Shown: in pieces, positions 1-10,183 of the stretch
Layout of the letters: every line of letters starts with the position of its first letter
Numbering within the stretch: the stretch's first letter is position 1
Assembly (NCBI GenBank): GCA_030654395.1
Contig: JAURXM010000132.1
Coordinates: forward strand, 434,001-498,000
Length of the DNA stretch: 64,000 bases
From: Aquabacterium sp.
GTDB lineage: Bacteria > Pseudomonadota > Gammaproteobacteria > Burkholderiales > Burkholderiaceae_C
Reading direction: 5' to 3'
Translations under genes and position numbers: made by a program
Notes under the pieces: generated by a model
What the model was told of the DNA's origin: nothing
Database searches by the model: none
Seen by the model: only the letters and a program-made list of their open reading frames with translations

Positions 1-288
1 CAGCCCCAAGCGCGAGCACCACTCCAGATCTCGTGCTTCAAACACACCTTCGAGTAGCAAAATGGGGCCTCGCCAAGCCATGTCACGCAGCTTTTGCGCT
101 TCTGCGATGTCTAGCAGGGCAAACCCGTCTGCGGCACGCAGGCCTTCAAATATGCGTTTCAGGCCATGCCCGTAACCACCCGCCTTGACGACGGCCCAGA
201 TGCGGGCGTCGGGCGCGCACTCGCGCGCGCGCTCCAAGTTGTGGTGCAAGGCGTCGATGTGGATGAGGGCTTCAAGCGGGCGTGGCAT
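1..288 (-). CDS. alr: Alanine racemase, N-terminal part (cut by window edge)
   Basis: This is the first 96 codons of a fold-type III PLP-dependent alanine racemase, which interconverts L- and D-alanine for peptidoglycan synthesis in the cytoplasm. The reading frame begins with [18 protein letters not shown] and carries the PLP-lysine motif [11 protein letters not shown], with Lys35 as the Schiff-base residue and Tyr39 of the YGHG segment. The family usually has Asn-Ala where this protein has Gly-Gly after the lysine. The rest of the gene runs off the left edge. It is transcribed away from lplT, with 170 bp between the two starts. A catabolic dadX-type racemase cannot be excluded from this fragment alone. 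Confidence 0.9.
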   Translation of the reverse strand, partial: MPRPLEALIHIDALHHNLERARECAPDARIWAVVKAGGYGHGLKRIFEGLRAADGFALLDIAEAQKLRDMAWRGPILLLEGVFEARDLEWCSRLGL

Positions 289-458
289 ATAGGGGATTTT
301 GCCAGTGTCGGCGCTCAGGGTTCACCAGTCCCTTGATTAGATGCCTTTACATCTTGAAAGCGACAGCCCGGATCGTCTCCTGTTGGCTGCGTGCTATAAC
401 CGGCAGCTCCCAAGTAGTACTTGGATTTAATGGACATGGAACTACCTGACACGCGCCC

Positions 459-1742
459 ATGAAAAAAGGTTTTTTTACGATCATGGCAGCGCAGTTTTTC
501 AGCTCGCTGGCAGACAACGCTTTGTTGGTGGGTGCGATTGAACTGTTGAGGGCTACTCATGCGCCCGCATGGCAGGTCCCCGCATTGGCGCCGATGTTCG
601 CGCTTTTCTATGTGGTACTGGCGCCTATCGTCGGTGCATTTGCAGATGCGGCACCCAAGGGCCGCGTCATGTTTTATTCAAACAGCATCAAGGTCGTGGG
701 TTGCATGATGATGCTGCTGGGTTTTCACCCACTGCTGGCTTACGCTGTCGTGGGGCTGGGGGCCGCGGCATATTCGCCCGCCAAGTACGGCATCCTCACT
801 GAATTATTGCCTCCATCACAGTTGGTGAAGGCCAACGGCTGGATTGAAGGCTTGACGGTGGCCTCGGTCATTCTCGGCGTGCTCTTGGGCGGTCAGTTGG
901 TCGGTGCGCGGGTTTCTGCCGTGTTATTGGGTTTTGATTTCCCCTTGGTCGACACAGGCGTGGACACTCCCGCAGAAGCGGCTATCGCTTCCATGATTTT
1001 GCTGTATATCGTTGCGGCGCTCTTTAATTTGCGCATACCGCGGACAGATGCCCCACTGCAACCCATGGCCAGTAACATCGTGACCTTGTTGCGAGATTTC
1101 TGGCAATGTAATGCTCGGCTCTGGAAGGACAAGCTCGGTCAGATATCCTTGGCCACGACCACGCTGGTCTGGGGTGTCTCGGGCAATATGCGCGTCATTG
1201 TGTTCCCTTGGGCCGCGGCTGCGTTGGGGTATTCCACAACGCAAGCTTCGTCTTTGGCTGGTGTCGTTGTCTTGGGGACGGCTGTCAGCGCGGTGGTGGC
1301 TTCGGTCATGGTGCGCTTGGATCAGGCCACCCGGCTTATCCCTTTGGGTGTGGCGATGGGGGTGTTGATGCTGGGTTTGAACTTCATTACCAGCCTCACT
1401 TGGGCGATCCCTTTCTTGATATTGTTGGGTGCGACCGTGGGTTATTTGATCGTGCCCATGAATGCTTTATTGCAGCACCGTGGCCACAGTCTGATGGGGG
1501 CAGGGCGCTCCATCGCCGTGCAAAACTTCAATGAGCAAGCCTGCATTTTGGCGCTAGGCGGCGCCTATGCTTTTGCAACCAAATTGGGTTTCTCCGCCTT
1601 CGACATCATCACCAGCTTCGGCTTGGCTGTGGCCTCAATCATGTGCTTGATTGGCGTATGGCATCGCCGTAATGCAGTGGTATATAAAACAGAAATAGAT
1701 CAACTGCTTGAGTTGGCTCGTGGGGACGGACACGGCCACTGA
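459..1742 (+). CDS. lplT: Lysophospholipid transporter LplT (MFS)
   Basis: This 427-residue, very hydrophobic major-facilitator protein resembles LplT, which flips lysophospholipids across the inner membrane for re-acylation. It opens MKKGFFTIMAAQFFSSLADNA, the characteristic LplT start with the Asn/Asp-containing first helix, and about 12 membrane segments follow, for example around residues 40-60, 75-100, 130-150 and 290-330. In enterobacteria lplT is coupled to aas, which is not adjacent here; placement next to alr is an arrangement I recall from Burkholderiales. The ribosome site before the ATG is weak. The C-terminus ends in a short His/Gly-rich stretch (RGDGHGH). Confidence 0.9.
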   Translation: MKKGFFTIMAAQFFSSLADNALLVGAIELLRATHAPAWQVPALAPMFALFYVVLAPIVGAFADAAPKGRVMFYSNSIKVVGCMMMLLGFHPLLAYAVVGLGAAAYSPAKYGILTELLPPSQLVKANGWIEGLTVASVILGVLLGGQLVGARVSAVLLGFDFPLVDTGVDTPAEAAIASMILLYIVAALFNLRIPRTDAPLQPMASNIVTLLRDFWQCNARLWKDKLGQISLATTTLVWGVSGNMRVIVFPWAAAALGYSTTQASSLAGVVVLGTAVSAVVASVMVRLDQATRLIPLGVAMGVLMLGLNFITSLTWAIPFLILLGATVGYLIVPMNALLQHRGHSLMGAGRSIAVQNFNEQACILALGGAYAFATKLGFSAFDIITSFGLAVASIMCLIGVWHRRNAVVYKTEIDQLLELARGDGHGH

Positions 1743-1828
1743 AGTGGGGGGCGTGCTACATAGCTTTACACAATCACGTCAGCGAGATGGGGTTGTGGCC
1801 CGTTGAGGTTTCACCAAGGAGAAATCTC

Positions 1829-2239
1829 ATGAACCCACTTCAACTCGTCAACCTGTCCCGCTTGGCCCTGATCGCAGGGTTGGTGGCCGCTTCGGTCAGT
1901 GCGCAGGCAGGCGGCGTCTACTGGGCAGTCAATGTCGATGCCCCTATGCAAGGCGTCGGGCGTGTTGCAACGGCCGTGTCCAATGTGCCGCATGGTGTCT
2001 ACAGGCAGGCGCCCCCGGTTGTTTATGTCAATGCCCCCGTGGTCACATACCGTCAGCCTGTGTATACGCAGCGGCCCGTTTTTTATGAGCCCGTTGTCTA
2101 CCAGCCTGTGGTTGAGCGTCGCTGCGAGCCTCGCCGCATGTGGGGGTGGGGTGATGGACGGCGTGATGGCGGTGAGCGGCATTTTCACCGTAGCCACCAT
2201 GAGCGAGAAGAAGGCCGCGACTGGCATCACGGCCATTGA
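1829..2239 (+). CDS. Small secreted protein with Tyr/Pro/Val-rich centre and His-rich tail
   Basis: A 136-residue protein of unknown function. I chose the ATG at 1829 because an AAGGAG ribosome site lies 7 bases upstream; an in-frame start at 1787 would add 14 residues before the signal peptide. Residues 1-27 look like a signal peptide ending at SAQAGG. The middle part repeats PVV-Y and Q-PVY units (residues about 50-95), and the end is rich in Arg, His, Asp and Gly, finishing WHHGH. Such composition is common in small envelope proteins that may bind metal ions, but that is only an inference. It converges on the ATPase gene, with stops 4 bp apart. Confidence 0.7.
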   Translation: MNPLQLVNLSRLALIAGLVAASVSAQAGGVYWAVNVDAPMQGVGRVATAVSNVPHGVYRQAPPVVYVNAPVVTYRQPVYTQRPVFYEPVVYQPVVERRCEPRRMWGWGDGRRDGGERHFHRSHHEREEGRDWHHGH

Positions 2240-2243
2240 GTCG

Positions 2244-3776
2244 TCAGCGGCGGCGGTTGCTGCTGCCGCCCAAGATGGAGCCCAAGACGCCCCGGATGAT
2301 TTCGCGGCCTACGCTAGAGCCGATGGTTCGGGCGGCTGATTTGGCCACTGTCTCTAGGATCGAGTCCTTGCGGCCACTGCCTCTGAGCATTCCCCCAGCG
2401 ATGTCACTCAGCCAACTCCCGCCTGATGTGCCGCCAGCGTCACCGCCAGTGCTGCCAGCTGCTTCGGCGGCGTCTTCTTGCAAGGGTTTGGTGGGGGCTT
2501 GTGCAGCTTGTCCCTTGATTTTTTCGTAGGCGGATTCGCGGTCTACGGTTTGTTCATAGACGCCAGCGACGAGTGAGCCATCCAACAAGGCCTTGCGTTG
2601 CTCTGGCGAGATCGGGCCGATCTGGCTGCCCGGAGGTAAGACGAACACCCGCTGTGTCACGCTGGGCCTGCCTTTGTCGTCCAACAGGCTGATCAACGCC
2701 TCACCAACGGCCAGTTCGGTGATGGCTGTGGTGATGTCCAGTGCCGGGTTGGCGCGCATGGTCTCAGCGGCTGATTTGACGGCTTTTTGATCGCGTGGCG
2801 TGAAGGCCCGCAAAGCGTGTTGAACGCGGTTACCCAGTTGGCCCAATACGGAGTCAGGCACATCCAAGGGGTTTTGGGTGACGAAATACACGCCGACACC
2901 CTTGGATCGCACCAAGCGCACGACCAACTCGATCCGCTCTACCAAAGCGGCCGGGGCGTCCTTGAACAAGAGGTGTGCTTCGTCGAAGAAAAACACCAGC
3001 TTGGGTTTATCTAAGTCGCCCACTTCAGGGAGTGTTTCAAATAACTCCGACAGCATCCACAGCAAAAACGTGGCGTACAGGCGTGGGGCATTCATCAGCT
3101 TGTCGGCGGCGAGAATGTTGATCACGCCTTTGCCGTCCACCGTTTGCATGAAATCTCCGATGTTGAGCATAGGCTCACCAAAGAAGGCGCTGCCGCCTTG
3201 CTCCTCGATCTGCAGCAGGCCCCGTTGGATGGCTCCCACGCTGGCTGCACTGATGTTGCCGTACTCGGTGGTGAACTGGCTGGCGTTCTCGCCAACGTGC
3301 TGCAGCATGGCGCGCAGGTCTTTCAGGTCGATCAACAGCAAACCGCTGTCGTCTGCAACTTTGAAAACCAGCTGCAATACACCTTGCTGCGTGTCATTGA
3401 GGTTGAGCATCCGGCTGAGCAGCAGCGGGCCCATGTCCGATATCGTGGCACGCACGGGGTGACCCTGCTCGCCGAACACATCCCACAGCGTGGTGGGGCA
3501 AGCGCGCGCAACTGGGGTTTGTAGGCCGCGTTCGGCCAAGATCGTCGCCAACTTAGGCGACAGGCTGCCTTTTTGCGAAATGCCTGTCAGATCACCCTTG
3601 ATGTCTGCCATGAACACGGGGACACCAATGTCCGACAGGCTCTCGGCCAAGGTTTGCAGGCTGATGGTCTTGCCGGTTCCGGTTGCGCCTGTGATCAAGC
3701 CGTGGCGGTTGGCCAAAGCGGGCAACAAGAGGCATTCGGTGTCGCCTTGGCGGGCAAGCAAGATGGGTTCGGCCAT
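2244..3776 (-). CDS. yjgR: YjgR/DUF853 family HerA-like ATPase
   Basis: A 510-residue P-loop ATPase of the HerA/FtsK-like superfamily. The Walker A motif GATGTGKT is at residues 30-37 and the Walker B stretch FFFDEAH ends near residue 268, followed by a [17 protein letters not shown] sensor-type segment. A Gly/Ser/Ala-rich linker precedes the C-terminal [15 protein letters not shown] part, which is typical of the DUF853 family. The start at [10 protein letters not shown] is preferred; the frame stays open for 55 more codons upstream but those residues do not look like the family. The cellular role of YjgR proteins is not established. The gene is divergent from yebC, with 193 bp between starts. 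Confidence 0.85.
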   Translation of the reverse strand: MAEPILLARQGDTECLLLPALANRHGLITGATGTGKTISLQTLAESLSDIGVPVFMADIKGDLTGISQKGSLSPKLATILAERGLQTPVARACPTTLWDVFGEQGHPVRATISDMGPLLLSRMLNLNDTQQGVLQLVFKVADDSGLLLIDLKDLRAMLQHVGENASQFTTEYGNISAASVGAIQRGLLQIEEQGGSAFFGEPMLNIGDFMQTVDGKGVINILAADKLMNAPRLYATFLLWMLSELFETLPEVGDLDKPKLVFFFDEAHLLFKDAPAALVERIELVVRLVRSKGVGVYFVTQNPLDVPDSVLGQLGNRVQHALRAFTPRDQKAVKSAAETMRANPALDITTAITELAVGEALISLLDDKGRPSVTQRVFVLPPGSQIGPISPEQRKALLDGSLVAGVYEQTVDRESAYEKIKGQAAQAPTKPLQEDAAEAAGSTGGDAGGTSGGSWLSDIAGGMLRGSGRKDSILETVAKSAARTIGSSVGREIIRGVLGSILGGSSNRRR

Positions 3777-3969
3777 GATATGAGTGCTTTTTAGTAGGTA
3801 AAAACAAGCAAGTTTGTGCCTTGTTAACAAGGCCGGAGCAGGGATAACCCAGCTGAAAGGTAAAATCCCGATATTACTCAGCTTTTGCTGTGCATTTTTC
3901 ATGCGCGTTCCGCACTTGTTGGGACGTGCGCTGTCATTCAAACGAGACGTTCACCCGGAGCTAGACACC

Positions 3970-4692
3970 ATGGCCGGTCATTCCAAATGGGCCAACATCC
4001 AACACCGCAAGGGTCGTCAAGACGAAAAGCGCGGCAAGGCTTGGACACGCGTCACGCGTGAAATCATCGTGGCCGCGCGCGCTGGCGGTGCTGATGTCAG
4101 CATGAATCCGCGACTGCGTTTGGCCATTGAAAAGGCCAAGGCGGTCAATATGCCTGCGGACAATATCAAGCGCAATGTGGACAAAGCCACAGGCAATCTT
4201 GATGGCGTCAACTACGAAGAAATCCGCTATGAAGGTTATGGCATCGGTGGCGTGGCCGTCATCGTTGATTGCATGACCGACAACCGTGTGCGTACCGTGG
4301 CAGACGTGCGCCACGCCTTCAGCAAGCACGGCGGTAACTTAGGCACGGACGGCTCAGTCGCGTTCCAGTTCAAGCATGTGGGTCAGTTTATATTCGCCCC
4401 AGGTGCAAACGAAGACAAGATCATGGAAGTCGCGCTGGATGCTGGCGCACAAGACGTCATCACCCATGACGACGGCTCTATTGAAGTGCAGAGTGCCGCA
4501 TTTGATTTTGAGGCGGTCAAGAATGCGTTGGAAGGCGCTGACTTACAAGCGGCGATGGCCGAGGTCACCATGTTGGCTGAAAACACAATCGAGTTGGCTG
4601 GGGATGACGCCATCCGCATGCAAAAGTTGTTGGATGTTTTGGAAGACTTGGACGATGTTCAGGATGTCTTTCACAACGCCGAATTGAATTGA
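3970..4692 (+). CDS. yebC: YebC/PmpR family DNA-binding regulator
   Basis: A 240-residue YebC/PmpR/TACO1 family protein. The family start [18 protein letters not shown] fixes the ATG at 3970, with CGGAG a few bases upstream. Further conserved segments are [14 protein letters not shown] and [11 protein letters not shown], and the acidic C-terminus ends [14 protein letters not shown]. Members are described as transcription regulators or as factors helping translation of difficult sequences; which applies here cannot be told from sequence. It begins the long plus-strand run of housekeeping genes, and purD follows after 7 bp. Confidence 0.93.
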   Translation: MAGHSKWANIQHRKGRQDEKRGKAWTRVTREIIVAARAGGADVSMNPRLRLAIEKAKAVNMPADNIKRNVDKATGNLDGVNYEEIRYEGYGIGGVAVIVDCMTDNRVRTVADVRHAFSKHGGNLGTDGSVAFQFKHVGQFIFAPGANEDKIMEVALDAGAQDVITHDDGSIEVQSAAFDFEAVKNALEGADLQAAMAEVTMLAENTIELAGDDAIRMQKLLDVLEDLDDVQDVFHNAELN

Positions 4693-4699
4693 GTACTGT

Positions 4700-5998
4700 A
4701 TGAATTTACTTGTCATTGGTTCGGGTGGTCGCGAGCACGCCCTGGCTTGGAAGTTGGCCCAATCCCCTAAAGCACACAAAGTGTATGTGGCGCCCGGCAA
4801 CGGTGGTACGGCGCGTGACCCACGTTTGTTCAATGTGCCCATCACCGATGTCAAAGCATTGGCTGACTTCGCAGAAGAAAACAAAATCACCCTGACCGTG
4901 GTGGGGCCTGAAGCCCCGTTGGCAGCTGGGGTGGTGGATGAATTCCGCGCGCGTGGCCTGCGTATTTTTGGGCCGACACAGAAGGCCGCGCAGCTTGAGA
5001 GCTCCAAGGCGTTTGCCAAGGACTTCATGAAGCGGCACGGCATCCCCACTGCGGCTTACGATACTTTTACCGATGCCGCAGCTGCCCACGTCTACGTGGA
5101 CAAGATGGGTGCACCCATTGTGATCAAGGCTGATGGCTTGGCAGCGGGCAAAGGTGTGGTCGTGGCCACTACTTTGGCTGAGGCGCACGAAGCGGTCGAT
5201 TGGATGCTCGCATCCGAGGGCGCAGGCAACAAGCTCGGCGTGCAACACAACGCGGGTGGCGCACGGGTTGTGATCGAAGAATTCTTGCAAGGCGAAGAGG
5301 CCAGCTTCATCGTATTGGCCGATGGCAAAGGCGTGGCTGTATTGGCAACAAGCCAAGACCACAAGCGCTTGTTGGACGGTGATGCAGGCCCGAACACGGG
5401 GGGCATGGGTGCTTATTCGCCCGCGCCAGTCGTGACGCCCAATGTGTATGCAAAGACCATGCAGGACATCATCTTGCCAACGTTGGCGGGCATGGCCAAA
5501 GATGGCATCCCGTTCACGGGTTTTCTGTATGCGGGCTTGATGATTGACGCACAAGGCAGCCCCAAGACGCTCGAATTCAACTGCCGCATGGGTGACCCCG
5601 AGACGCAGCCCATCATGATGCGCCTCAAGAGCGATTTGGTGGACGTGTTCTTGGCTGCAACCGACGGCACACTCGATCAGCTCGAACTGCAATGGGATCG
5701 CCGCATTGCGCTGGGCGTGGTCATGGCAGCTGGCGGGTACCCACTTGCGCCAACCAAGGGCGATGTCATCACAGGCTTGCCAGCTGATTCTGACGACGCG
5801 ATGGTCTTCCATGCCGGCACCACGATGGACGCAGATGAAAGCATCAAGACCAGCGGTGGCCGTGTGCTGTGCGTAACCGCCTTGGGCGACTCGGCCAAGT
5901 TGGCGCAGCAGCGTGCCTACGAGTACCTGCGAGGCATCCAGTTTGAGGGCATGCAGTACCGCAATGACATTGGTTGGCGCGCCATCAAATCGCGTTGA
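4700..5998 (+). CDS. purD: Phosphoribosylamine-glycine ligase PurD
   Basis: The 432-residue GAR synthetase joins glycine to phosphoribosylamine with ATP in the second committed step of purine synthesis. The N-terminal [19 protein letters not shown], the GPEAPLAAG loop, the ATP-grasp part with [11 protein letters not shown] and the metal-binding [11 protein letters not shown] all match the family, as does the length. It starts 8 bp after the yebC stop with no promoter visible between them, so the two are probably cotranscribed. Confidence 0.96.
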   Translation: MNLLVIGSGGREHALAWKLAQSPKAHKVYVAPGNGGTARDPRLFNVPITDVKALADFAEENKITLTVVGPEAPLAAGVVDEFRARGLRIFGPTQKAAQLESSKAFAKDFMKRHGIPTAAYDTFTDAAAAHVYVDKMGAPIVIKADGLAAGKGVVVATTLAEAHEAVDWMLASEGAGNKLGVQHNAGGARVVIEEFLQGEEASFIVLADGKGVAVLATSQDHKRLLDGDAGPNTGGMGAYSPAPVVTPNVYAKTMQDIILPTLAGMAKDGIPFTGFLYAGLMIDAQGSPKTLEFNCRMGDPETQPIMMRLKSDLVDVFLAATDGTLDQLELQWDRRIALGVVMAAGGYPLAPTKGDVITGLPADSDDAMVFHAGTTMDADESIKTSGGRVLCVTALGDSAKLAQQRAYEYLRGIQFEGMQYRNDIGWRAIKSR

Positions 5999-6029
5999 TA
6001 TTTTGCTGATAACAAGCCAGAGCACAACC

Positions 6030-6938
6030 ATGAATACTGACGCTGTCCGCAGCTATCTGCTGGATCTGCAAGACCGCATCATCGCGGCTTTCCAAGCTGA
6101 AGACGGCAAGGTGTTTGTCTCGGATTCATGGGTTCGTGGCCCTGAGGAGCGCTTGCAGGGTGATGGTTGCTCACGTCTGGTGGAAGAGGGCCATGTGCTG
6201 GAGCGCGGCGGCTGCAACTTTTCACATGTTAAGGGCCCCAGCTTGCCGCCGTCAGCGACACAGCACCGGCCTGAATTGACGGGGTGCCCGTTTGAGGCGA
6301 TGGGCGTGTCCCTCGTGTTCCATCCACGCAATCCCCATGTCCCCACCGTGCACATGAACGTGCGCATGTTGGCTGCGCACAAACCTGATGGCACGGTGGT
6401 TGCGTGGTTTGGTGGCGGCATGGATTTGACGCCGTACTACGGTCAGGCTCAAGATGCGCGGCACTTTCACCAAGCGTGCCATGACGCTGTGCAGCCGTTC
6501 GGGGATGACAAGTACCCGCGCTTCAAAAAATGGTGTGATGAGTACTTCTTTTTGAAGCACCGCAATGAAGCTCGTGGCGTGGGTGGCATCTTTTTTGATG
6601 ACTTCTCAGAGCTGGGCTTTGACGGTGGTTTTGCCATGATCCGCTCAGTAGGTGATGCGTTCACGCAAGCTTATTTGCCGATATTGCAACGAAACCGCGA
6701 CACCCCTTATGGCGAACGCGAGCGTGCATTCCAAGCCTACCGCCGTGGTCGCTATGTGGAGTTCAACCTCGTTTGGGATCGCGGCACCTTGTTTGGCTTG
6801 CAGTCTGGTGGCCGCACAGAAAGCATCTTGATGTCCATGCCCCCGGTTGTGACTTGGCGCTATGACTGGCACCCAGAGCCAAACAGCCCAGAAGCCCAGT
6901 TGTATACCGACTTCTTGCCTGCGCGAGAGTGGATTTGA
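6030..6938 (+). CDS. hemF: Oxygen-dependent coproporphyrinogen III oxidase
   Basis: A 302-residue HemF, close to the roughly 300 residues usual for the family. It decarboxylates coproporphyrinogen III to protoporphyrinogen IX in aerobic heme synthesis. Characteristic segments are [38 protein letters not shown] and [19 protein letters not shown] near the C-terminus. The ATG at 6030 gives the usual N-terminus; the frame is open further upstream inside purD. Its presence implies an aerobic or facultative lifestyle. It is 31 bp downstream of purD, and nadD begins about 28 bp after its stop. Confidence 0.95.
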   Translation: MNTDAVRSYLLDLQDRIIAAFQAEDGKVFVSDSWVRGPEERLQGDGCSRLVEEGHVLERGGCNFSHVKGPSLPPSATQHRPELTGCPFEAMGVSLVFHPRNPHVPTVHMNVRMLAAHKPDGTVVAWFGGGMDLTPYYGQAQDARHFHQACHDAVQPFGDDKYPRFKKWCDEYFFLKHRNEARGVGGIFFDDFSELGFDGGFAMIRSVGDAFTQAYLPILQRNRDTPYGERERAFQAYRRGRYVEFNLVWDRGTLFGLQSGGRTESILMSMPPVVTWRYDWHPEPNSPEAQLYTDFLPAREWI

Positions 6939-6966
6939 TGTTTTGACGTTGCCAGCGTCCCCTGTT

Positions 6967-7608
6967 GTGTCTCCTGCTGTTCGCCGCGTTGGTTTGATGG
7001 GGGGCAGCTTTGATCCTGTACATACAGGCCATCTGGCCTTGGCCGAGTCGGCCTTGCATCACCTTCAATTGGATGAGGTGCGCTGGATACCGGTTGGCCA
7101 ACCGTGGCAAAAAACGCGTCAATTGGCCGATGCCTCGCACCGGATGGCCATGGTGCAGGCGGCTATCGCACATGAACCTAAATTCGTGGCAGATGCCGTT
7201 GAAATTCAACGTGCCGGGCCTTCATATACCATTGACACCTTTCAGACCTTACAAAAGCAGGCTTTGCAGGCCACGGATTGGTTTTTGATCTTGGGTCAGG
7301 ACCAGTACGCTAACCTGCCAAGTTGGCGTGGTTGGCAAGCCTTGTTAGCTGATTTAACCTTGGCTGTTTCCTGCCGAGGACACGATCGGCCTGTTGCGTC
7401 TGTTGAGTTAAAAGCGGTGCCGCATCGTCTTGTCGAACTACCGTTGCCACCTTTGACCGTGTCATCAACCGATATCCGCGCCCGGCTTGCCCGTGGCGAA
7501 GATTGCCTCACGTTAGCGCCCGAACTGGTGTCCAAAGCCGTCGCGCGTTATATTGTTAACCATCAACTCTACGCCTCAGGGCGTCCCCCACTGAATGGAC
7601 ATCCGTAA
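6967..7608 (+). CDS. nadD: Nicotinate-nucleotide adenylyltransferase NadD
   Basis: NadD adenylylates nicotinic acid mononucleotide in NAD synthesis. The nucleotidyltransferase motif GGSFDPVHTGHL and the later SSTDIRARLARG motif are both present. No ATG exists at a sensible place: the only nearby one (6997) would remove the first beta strand (RRVGLM). I placed the start at the GTG of 6967, giving 213 residues beginning SPAVRRVGLMGG; the TTG at 6943 is an alternative and neither has a clear ribosome site. The 3' end overlaps rsfS by 14 bp. Confidence 0.88.
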   Translation: MSPAVRRVGLMGGSFDPVHTGHLALAESALHHLQLDEVRWIPVGQPWQKTRQLADASHRMAMVQAAIAHEPKFVADAVEIQRAGPSYTIDTFQTLQKQALQATDWFLILGQDQYANLPSWRGWQALLADLTLAVSCRGHDRPVASVELKAVPHRLVELPLPPLTVSSTDIRARLARGEDCLTLAPELVSKAVARYIVNHQLYASGRPPLNGHP

Positions 7609-8377
7609 ACTGCAACGCGCCATCGTCGATGGCCTGGAAGATGTCAAAGCGCAAGACATCGTTGTGTTCAACACCGAACATTTGACACCTCTCTTTGAGC
7701 GGGTGATCATTGCCAGCGGCTCATCTAATCGCCAAACCAAGGCGTTGGCGGCCAGCGTGCGTGATGCCGTCAGGTCTGCTGGTCTTCAAGTGATGCGCAC
7801 TGAAGGCCAAGATAATGGCGAGTGGATCATTGTTGATTGTGCCGCTGCTGTGGTGCACATCATGCAACCCGCCATCCGTCAGTACTACAACCTAGAAGGC
7901 CTCTGGGGTGAGAAGCCTGTGGCCATCAAGCTCAAGGCGGCTAAAACCAGTCTGGTTAAGGCGTCTGAGGACGATGAGGATGACGCGCCTGTGAAGCCTA
8001 AAAAGGCAGCAGGCAAGACAACGGCTGCGAAAAAGGCCGCTACTACATCACCGACACGCAAAGTTGCAGCCAAAAAAGCGGCTGCTGAGCCTGTTGCGGT
8101 GAAGCGCGCAGCCGTTAAAAAATCCGCTAGAACGGCATCCAAAGCAGCCCCAGAAGCAGCACCTAAAGCAGCACCCAAAACGGTTGTTCGCAAGGTTGCG
8201 GCTAAAAAAGCAGCTGTGAAAACGGTCGCAGCGAAAAAAGTGGCTGTGAAAAAAGTGGCAGCGAAGAAAGCAACGGCGGTCACCAAGACCATCGTCGTCA
8301 ATTCGCCTGACGCCAAGCGGCCTGCCACACGCAAGGTGGCAGCCAAGAAGTCGGTCATCAAGAAGTCTGCGCGTTGA
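7595..8377 (+). CDS. rsfS: Ribosomal silencing factor RsfS with long Lys/Ala-rich tail
   Basis: Residues 1-112 form a standard RsfS/Iojap domain (KLQRAIVDGLEDVKAQDIVV, SGSSNRQTKALA, GEWIIVDCAAAVVHIM, YNLEGLWG), which binds ribosomal protein L14 and blocks subunit joining in starvation. RsfS is normally only about 105-130 residues, but this protein continues to 260 with a basic, low-complexity tail built from repeated VAAKKA, AVKK and TRKVAAKK units. The composition resembles histone-H1-like and AlgP-type tails, suggesting nucleic-acid or ribosome binding (inference). The frame is intact and ends in a TTGA overlap with rlmH. The start lies inside the end of nadD. Confidence 0.93.
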   Translation: MDIRKLQRAIVDGLEDVKAQDIVVFNTEHLTPLFERVIIASGSSNRQTKALAASVRDAVRSAGLQVMRTEGQDNGEWIIVDCAAAVVHIMQPAIRQYYNLEGLWGEKPVAIKLKAAKTSLVKASEDDEDDAPVKPKKAAGKTTAAKKAATTSPTRKVAAKKAAAEPVAVKRAAVKKSARTASKAAPEAAPKAAPKTVVRKVAAKKAAVKTVAAKKVAVKKVAAKKATAVTKTIVVNSPDAKRPATRKVAAKKSVIKKSAR

Positions 8378-8841
8378 AGCTCACGGTGGTGACCATTGGT
8401 CACCGCCTGCCAGACTGGGCCAATGTGGCGTGCGAGGACTATCTCAAACGCTTCCCAGCTGACTGGAAGGTGGAGGTCAAGGCGCTGAAAGCCGAGCCGC
8501 GTGAGGGCAAGCCTGTGGCTGTCATCATGCAGATTGAGGCTGCACGCATGGAGGCCGCGCTAGAGCGTGGCGTCCGGCGTGTGATTTTGGATGAGCGCGG
8601 CTCACGTCTCACCAGTGTGCAACTGGCCGAACGGACAGAGGCTTGGCTCAATGATGGGCGAGATGTGGCCTTGATCATTGGTGGCGCCGATGGCATTGAC
8701 CCTCAGTTCAAGCAGACTGCAGATGAGGCTATTCGCCTGTCTGATATGACCTTACCCCATGCCTTGGCCCGCGTGTTGCTGCTAGAGCAGTTGTACCGCG
8801 CTTGGTCGTTGCGAACCAACCATCCGTATCACCGTGCCTAA
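8374..8841 (+). CDS. rlmH: 23S rRNA pseudouridine-1915 N3-methyltransferase RlmH
   Basis: A 155-residue SPOUT methyltransferase that modifies pseudouridine 1915 in helix 69 of 23S rRNA using SAM. It has the family N-terminus MKLTVVTIGHRLPDW, the SAM-binding knot with ALIIGGADG and the C-terminal LYRAWSLRTNHPYHR segment. The initiation codon is TTG at 8374, overlapping the rsfS stop codon (TTGA), so translation is probably coupled. The pairing of rsfS and rlmH is widespread in bacteria. Confidence 0.95.
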   Translation: MKLTVVTIGHRLPDWANVACEDYLKRFPADWKVEVKALKAEPREGKPVAVIMQIEAARMEAALERGVRRVILDERGSRLTSVQLAERTEAWLNDGRDVALIIGGADGIDPQFKQTADEAIRLSDMTLPHALARVLLLEQLYRAWSLRTNHPYHRA

Positions 8842-8863
8842 CGTGTTGTCGTAGGATGCGAGG

Positions 8864-9487
8864 ATGACCTTGCTCACGACTTCTCACATTCCTTGGCTGT
8901 ACTTGGCATCACAAAGCCCTAGGCGCAGGCAACTGCTCGATCAATTGGGCGTGCGCCATGAATTGCTGCTGCCAGACCCCGATGAAGATGCAGAGTCCCT
9001 TGAGGCAGAGCGTGCAGGCGAGTCGCCAGAGGACTACGTCCAGCGGGTGACATTGGCCAAGTGGCATGCCTCCGTGCAGCGCTTGGCTCGCCGTGCACTG
9101 CAAGGCGGTTGGACTGAAGCGCCGATTTTGTGTGCCGACACGACAGTGGCCTTGGGTGATGACATCTTGGGTAAACCGAACGATGCCGACCACGCCGCCC
9201 ACATGTTGACGCGGCTGTCTGGTCAGGCGCACAGGGTGCTCACGGCGGTGGTGGTCAACGGCGTTTTGCGGGTCAGCACCTCGCACGTGCAATGGCGGCA
9301 CTTGAGCGAAGATGAAATTGCCCGCTACGTTGCCAGTGGTGAGCCCATGGGCAAAGCGGGTGCCTACGCGATCCAAGGCCGCTCAGGCGCATGGACGCAG
9401 CATTTGAACGGCAGCTACAGCGGCATCATGGGCCTGCCCTTGTTTGAAACCGCTGAACTGCTCAGGCCATTAGGGTGGGACTTTTAA
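8864..9487 (+). CDS. maf: Maf/YhdE-type nucleoside triphosphate pyrophosphatase
   Basis: A 207-residue Maf protein that hydrolyses non-canonical or excess nucleoside triphosphates. The N-terminal [17 protein letters not shown], the metal-binding [18 protein letters not shown] and the end region [12 protein letters not shown] with [15 protein letters not shown] are visible. The KAGAYAIQG and NGSY segments fit the YhdE (dTTP/UTP) branch better than the YceF branch. It lies between rlmH and rng, a common neighbourhood for YhdE. Confidence 0.92.
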   Translation: MTLLTTSHIPWLYLASQSPRRRQLLDQLGVRHELLLPDPDEDAESLEAERAGESPEDYVQRVTLAKWHASVQRLARRALQGGWTEAPILCADTTVALGDDILGKPNDADHAAHMLTRLSGQAHRVLTAVVVNGVLRVSTSHVQWRHLSEDEIARYVASGEPMGKAGAYAIQGRSGAWTQHLNGSYSGIMGLPLFETAELLRPLGWDF

Positions 9488-9490
9488 ATC

Positions 9491-10174
9491 ATGTCTAAAG
9501 CGCATTCCCAACCCCCGCAGCGGGTGCTGCTGGCAGGTGCCACAGGTCTTGTAGGGCAGCAGGCCTTGCATCAACTTCTGGTCGACCCAGATGTGACCGA
9601 GGTGCGTGCACTGGTTCGGCGACCTTGTACAACAGAGCAGTTGCTTGGCGTGCAACAGGCTGGCTCGCACAAGTTGCGCATTTGTGTCGCTGATTTTGAT
9701 CACCTGGCGCAGCATGCTGATTGGTTCGCTGTAGACACGGTGTTCTGTGCACTGGGCACCACCATCAAGCAAGCCGGGTCGCAAGCGGCTTTTCGGCAAG
9801 TCGACTTTGACTACCCTTTGCAGATCGCCAAGTTGGCCAAAGCACAAGGTGCCAAACGGTTTTTGTTGGTCAGCGCACTGGGCGCACATCCCCGCTCTCG
9901 GGTGTTTTATAACCGTGTCAAAGGTGAGTTAGAACGTGCGGTGCGTGAGCTTGGTTTTGATCTTGTCGTGGCTGCGCAGCCCTCTTTGCTAGAGGGTGAT
10001 CGTGCGCAGGTCCGGATAGGGGAGCGCATTGGTTTGTTTTTTGGCTTTCTGATGCCAGAGCGGTACAAACCCGTCAACGTGGCGCTGGTCGCGGCTGGTT
10101 TGTTGGCGTCGGCCAAGCAAGCGCGCTCGGGATGGCATGTATTGAGCAACGCAGCCTTGCGCCGCATGGGGTAG
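9491..10174 (+). CDS. NAD(P)H-binding atypical SDR protein
   Basis: A 227-residue Rossmann protein with the nucleotide-binding motif GATGLVGQQAL near residue 15 and a VSALGAHPRSRVFYNRVKGELE segment containing a YxxxK pair. It resembles the HTATIP2/YbjT-like atypical SDR group, whose bacterial members have no settled substrate. It starts 3 bp after maf and ends 9 bp before rng, so it is an extra cotranscribed gene between two genes that are usually neighbours. Confidence 0.82.
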   Translation: MSKAHSQPPQRVLLAGATGLVGQQALHQLLVDPDVTEVRALVRRPCTTEQLLGVQQAGSHKLRICVADFDHLAQHADWFAVDTVFCALGTTIKQAGSQAAFRQVDFDYPLQIAKLAKAQGAKRFLLVSALGAHPRSRVFYNRVKGELERAVRELGFDLVVAAQPSLLEGDRAQVRIGERIGLFFGFLMPERYKPVNVALVAAGLLASAKQARSGWHVLSNAALRRMG

Positions 10175-10183
10175 ATTCTGACC

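Noticed and set aside
4706..6031. Open frame of 441 codons antisense to purD
   Set aside because: It mirrors the GC-rich codons of purD, has no known protein features, and purD itself is unmistakable.
7885..8403. Alanine-rich antisense frame opposite the RsfS tail
   Set aside because: Its composition is the direct consequence of the Lys/Ala repeat on the coding strand.
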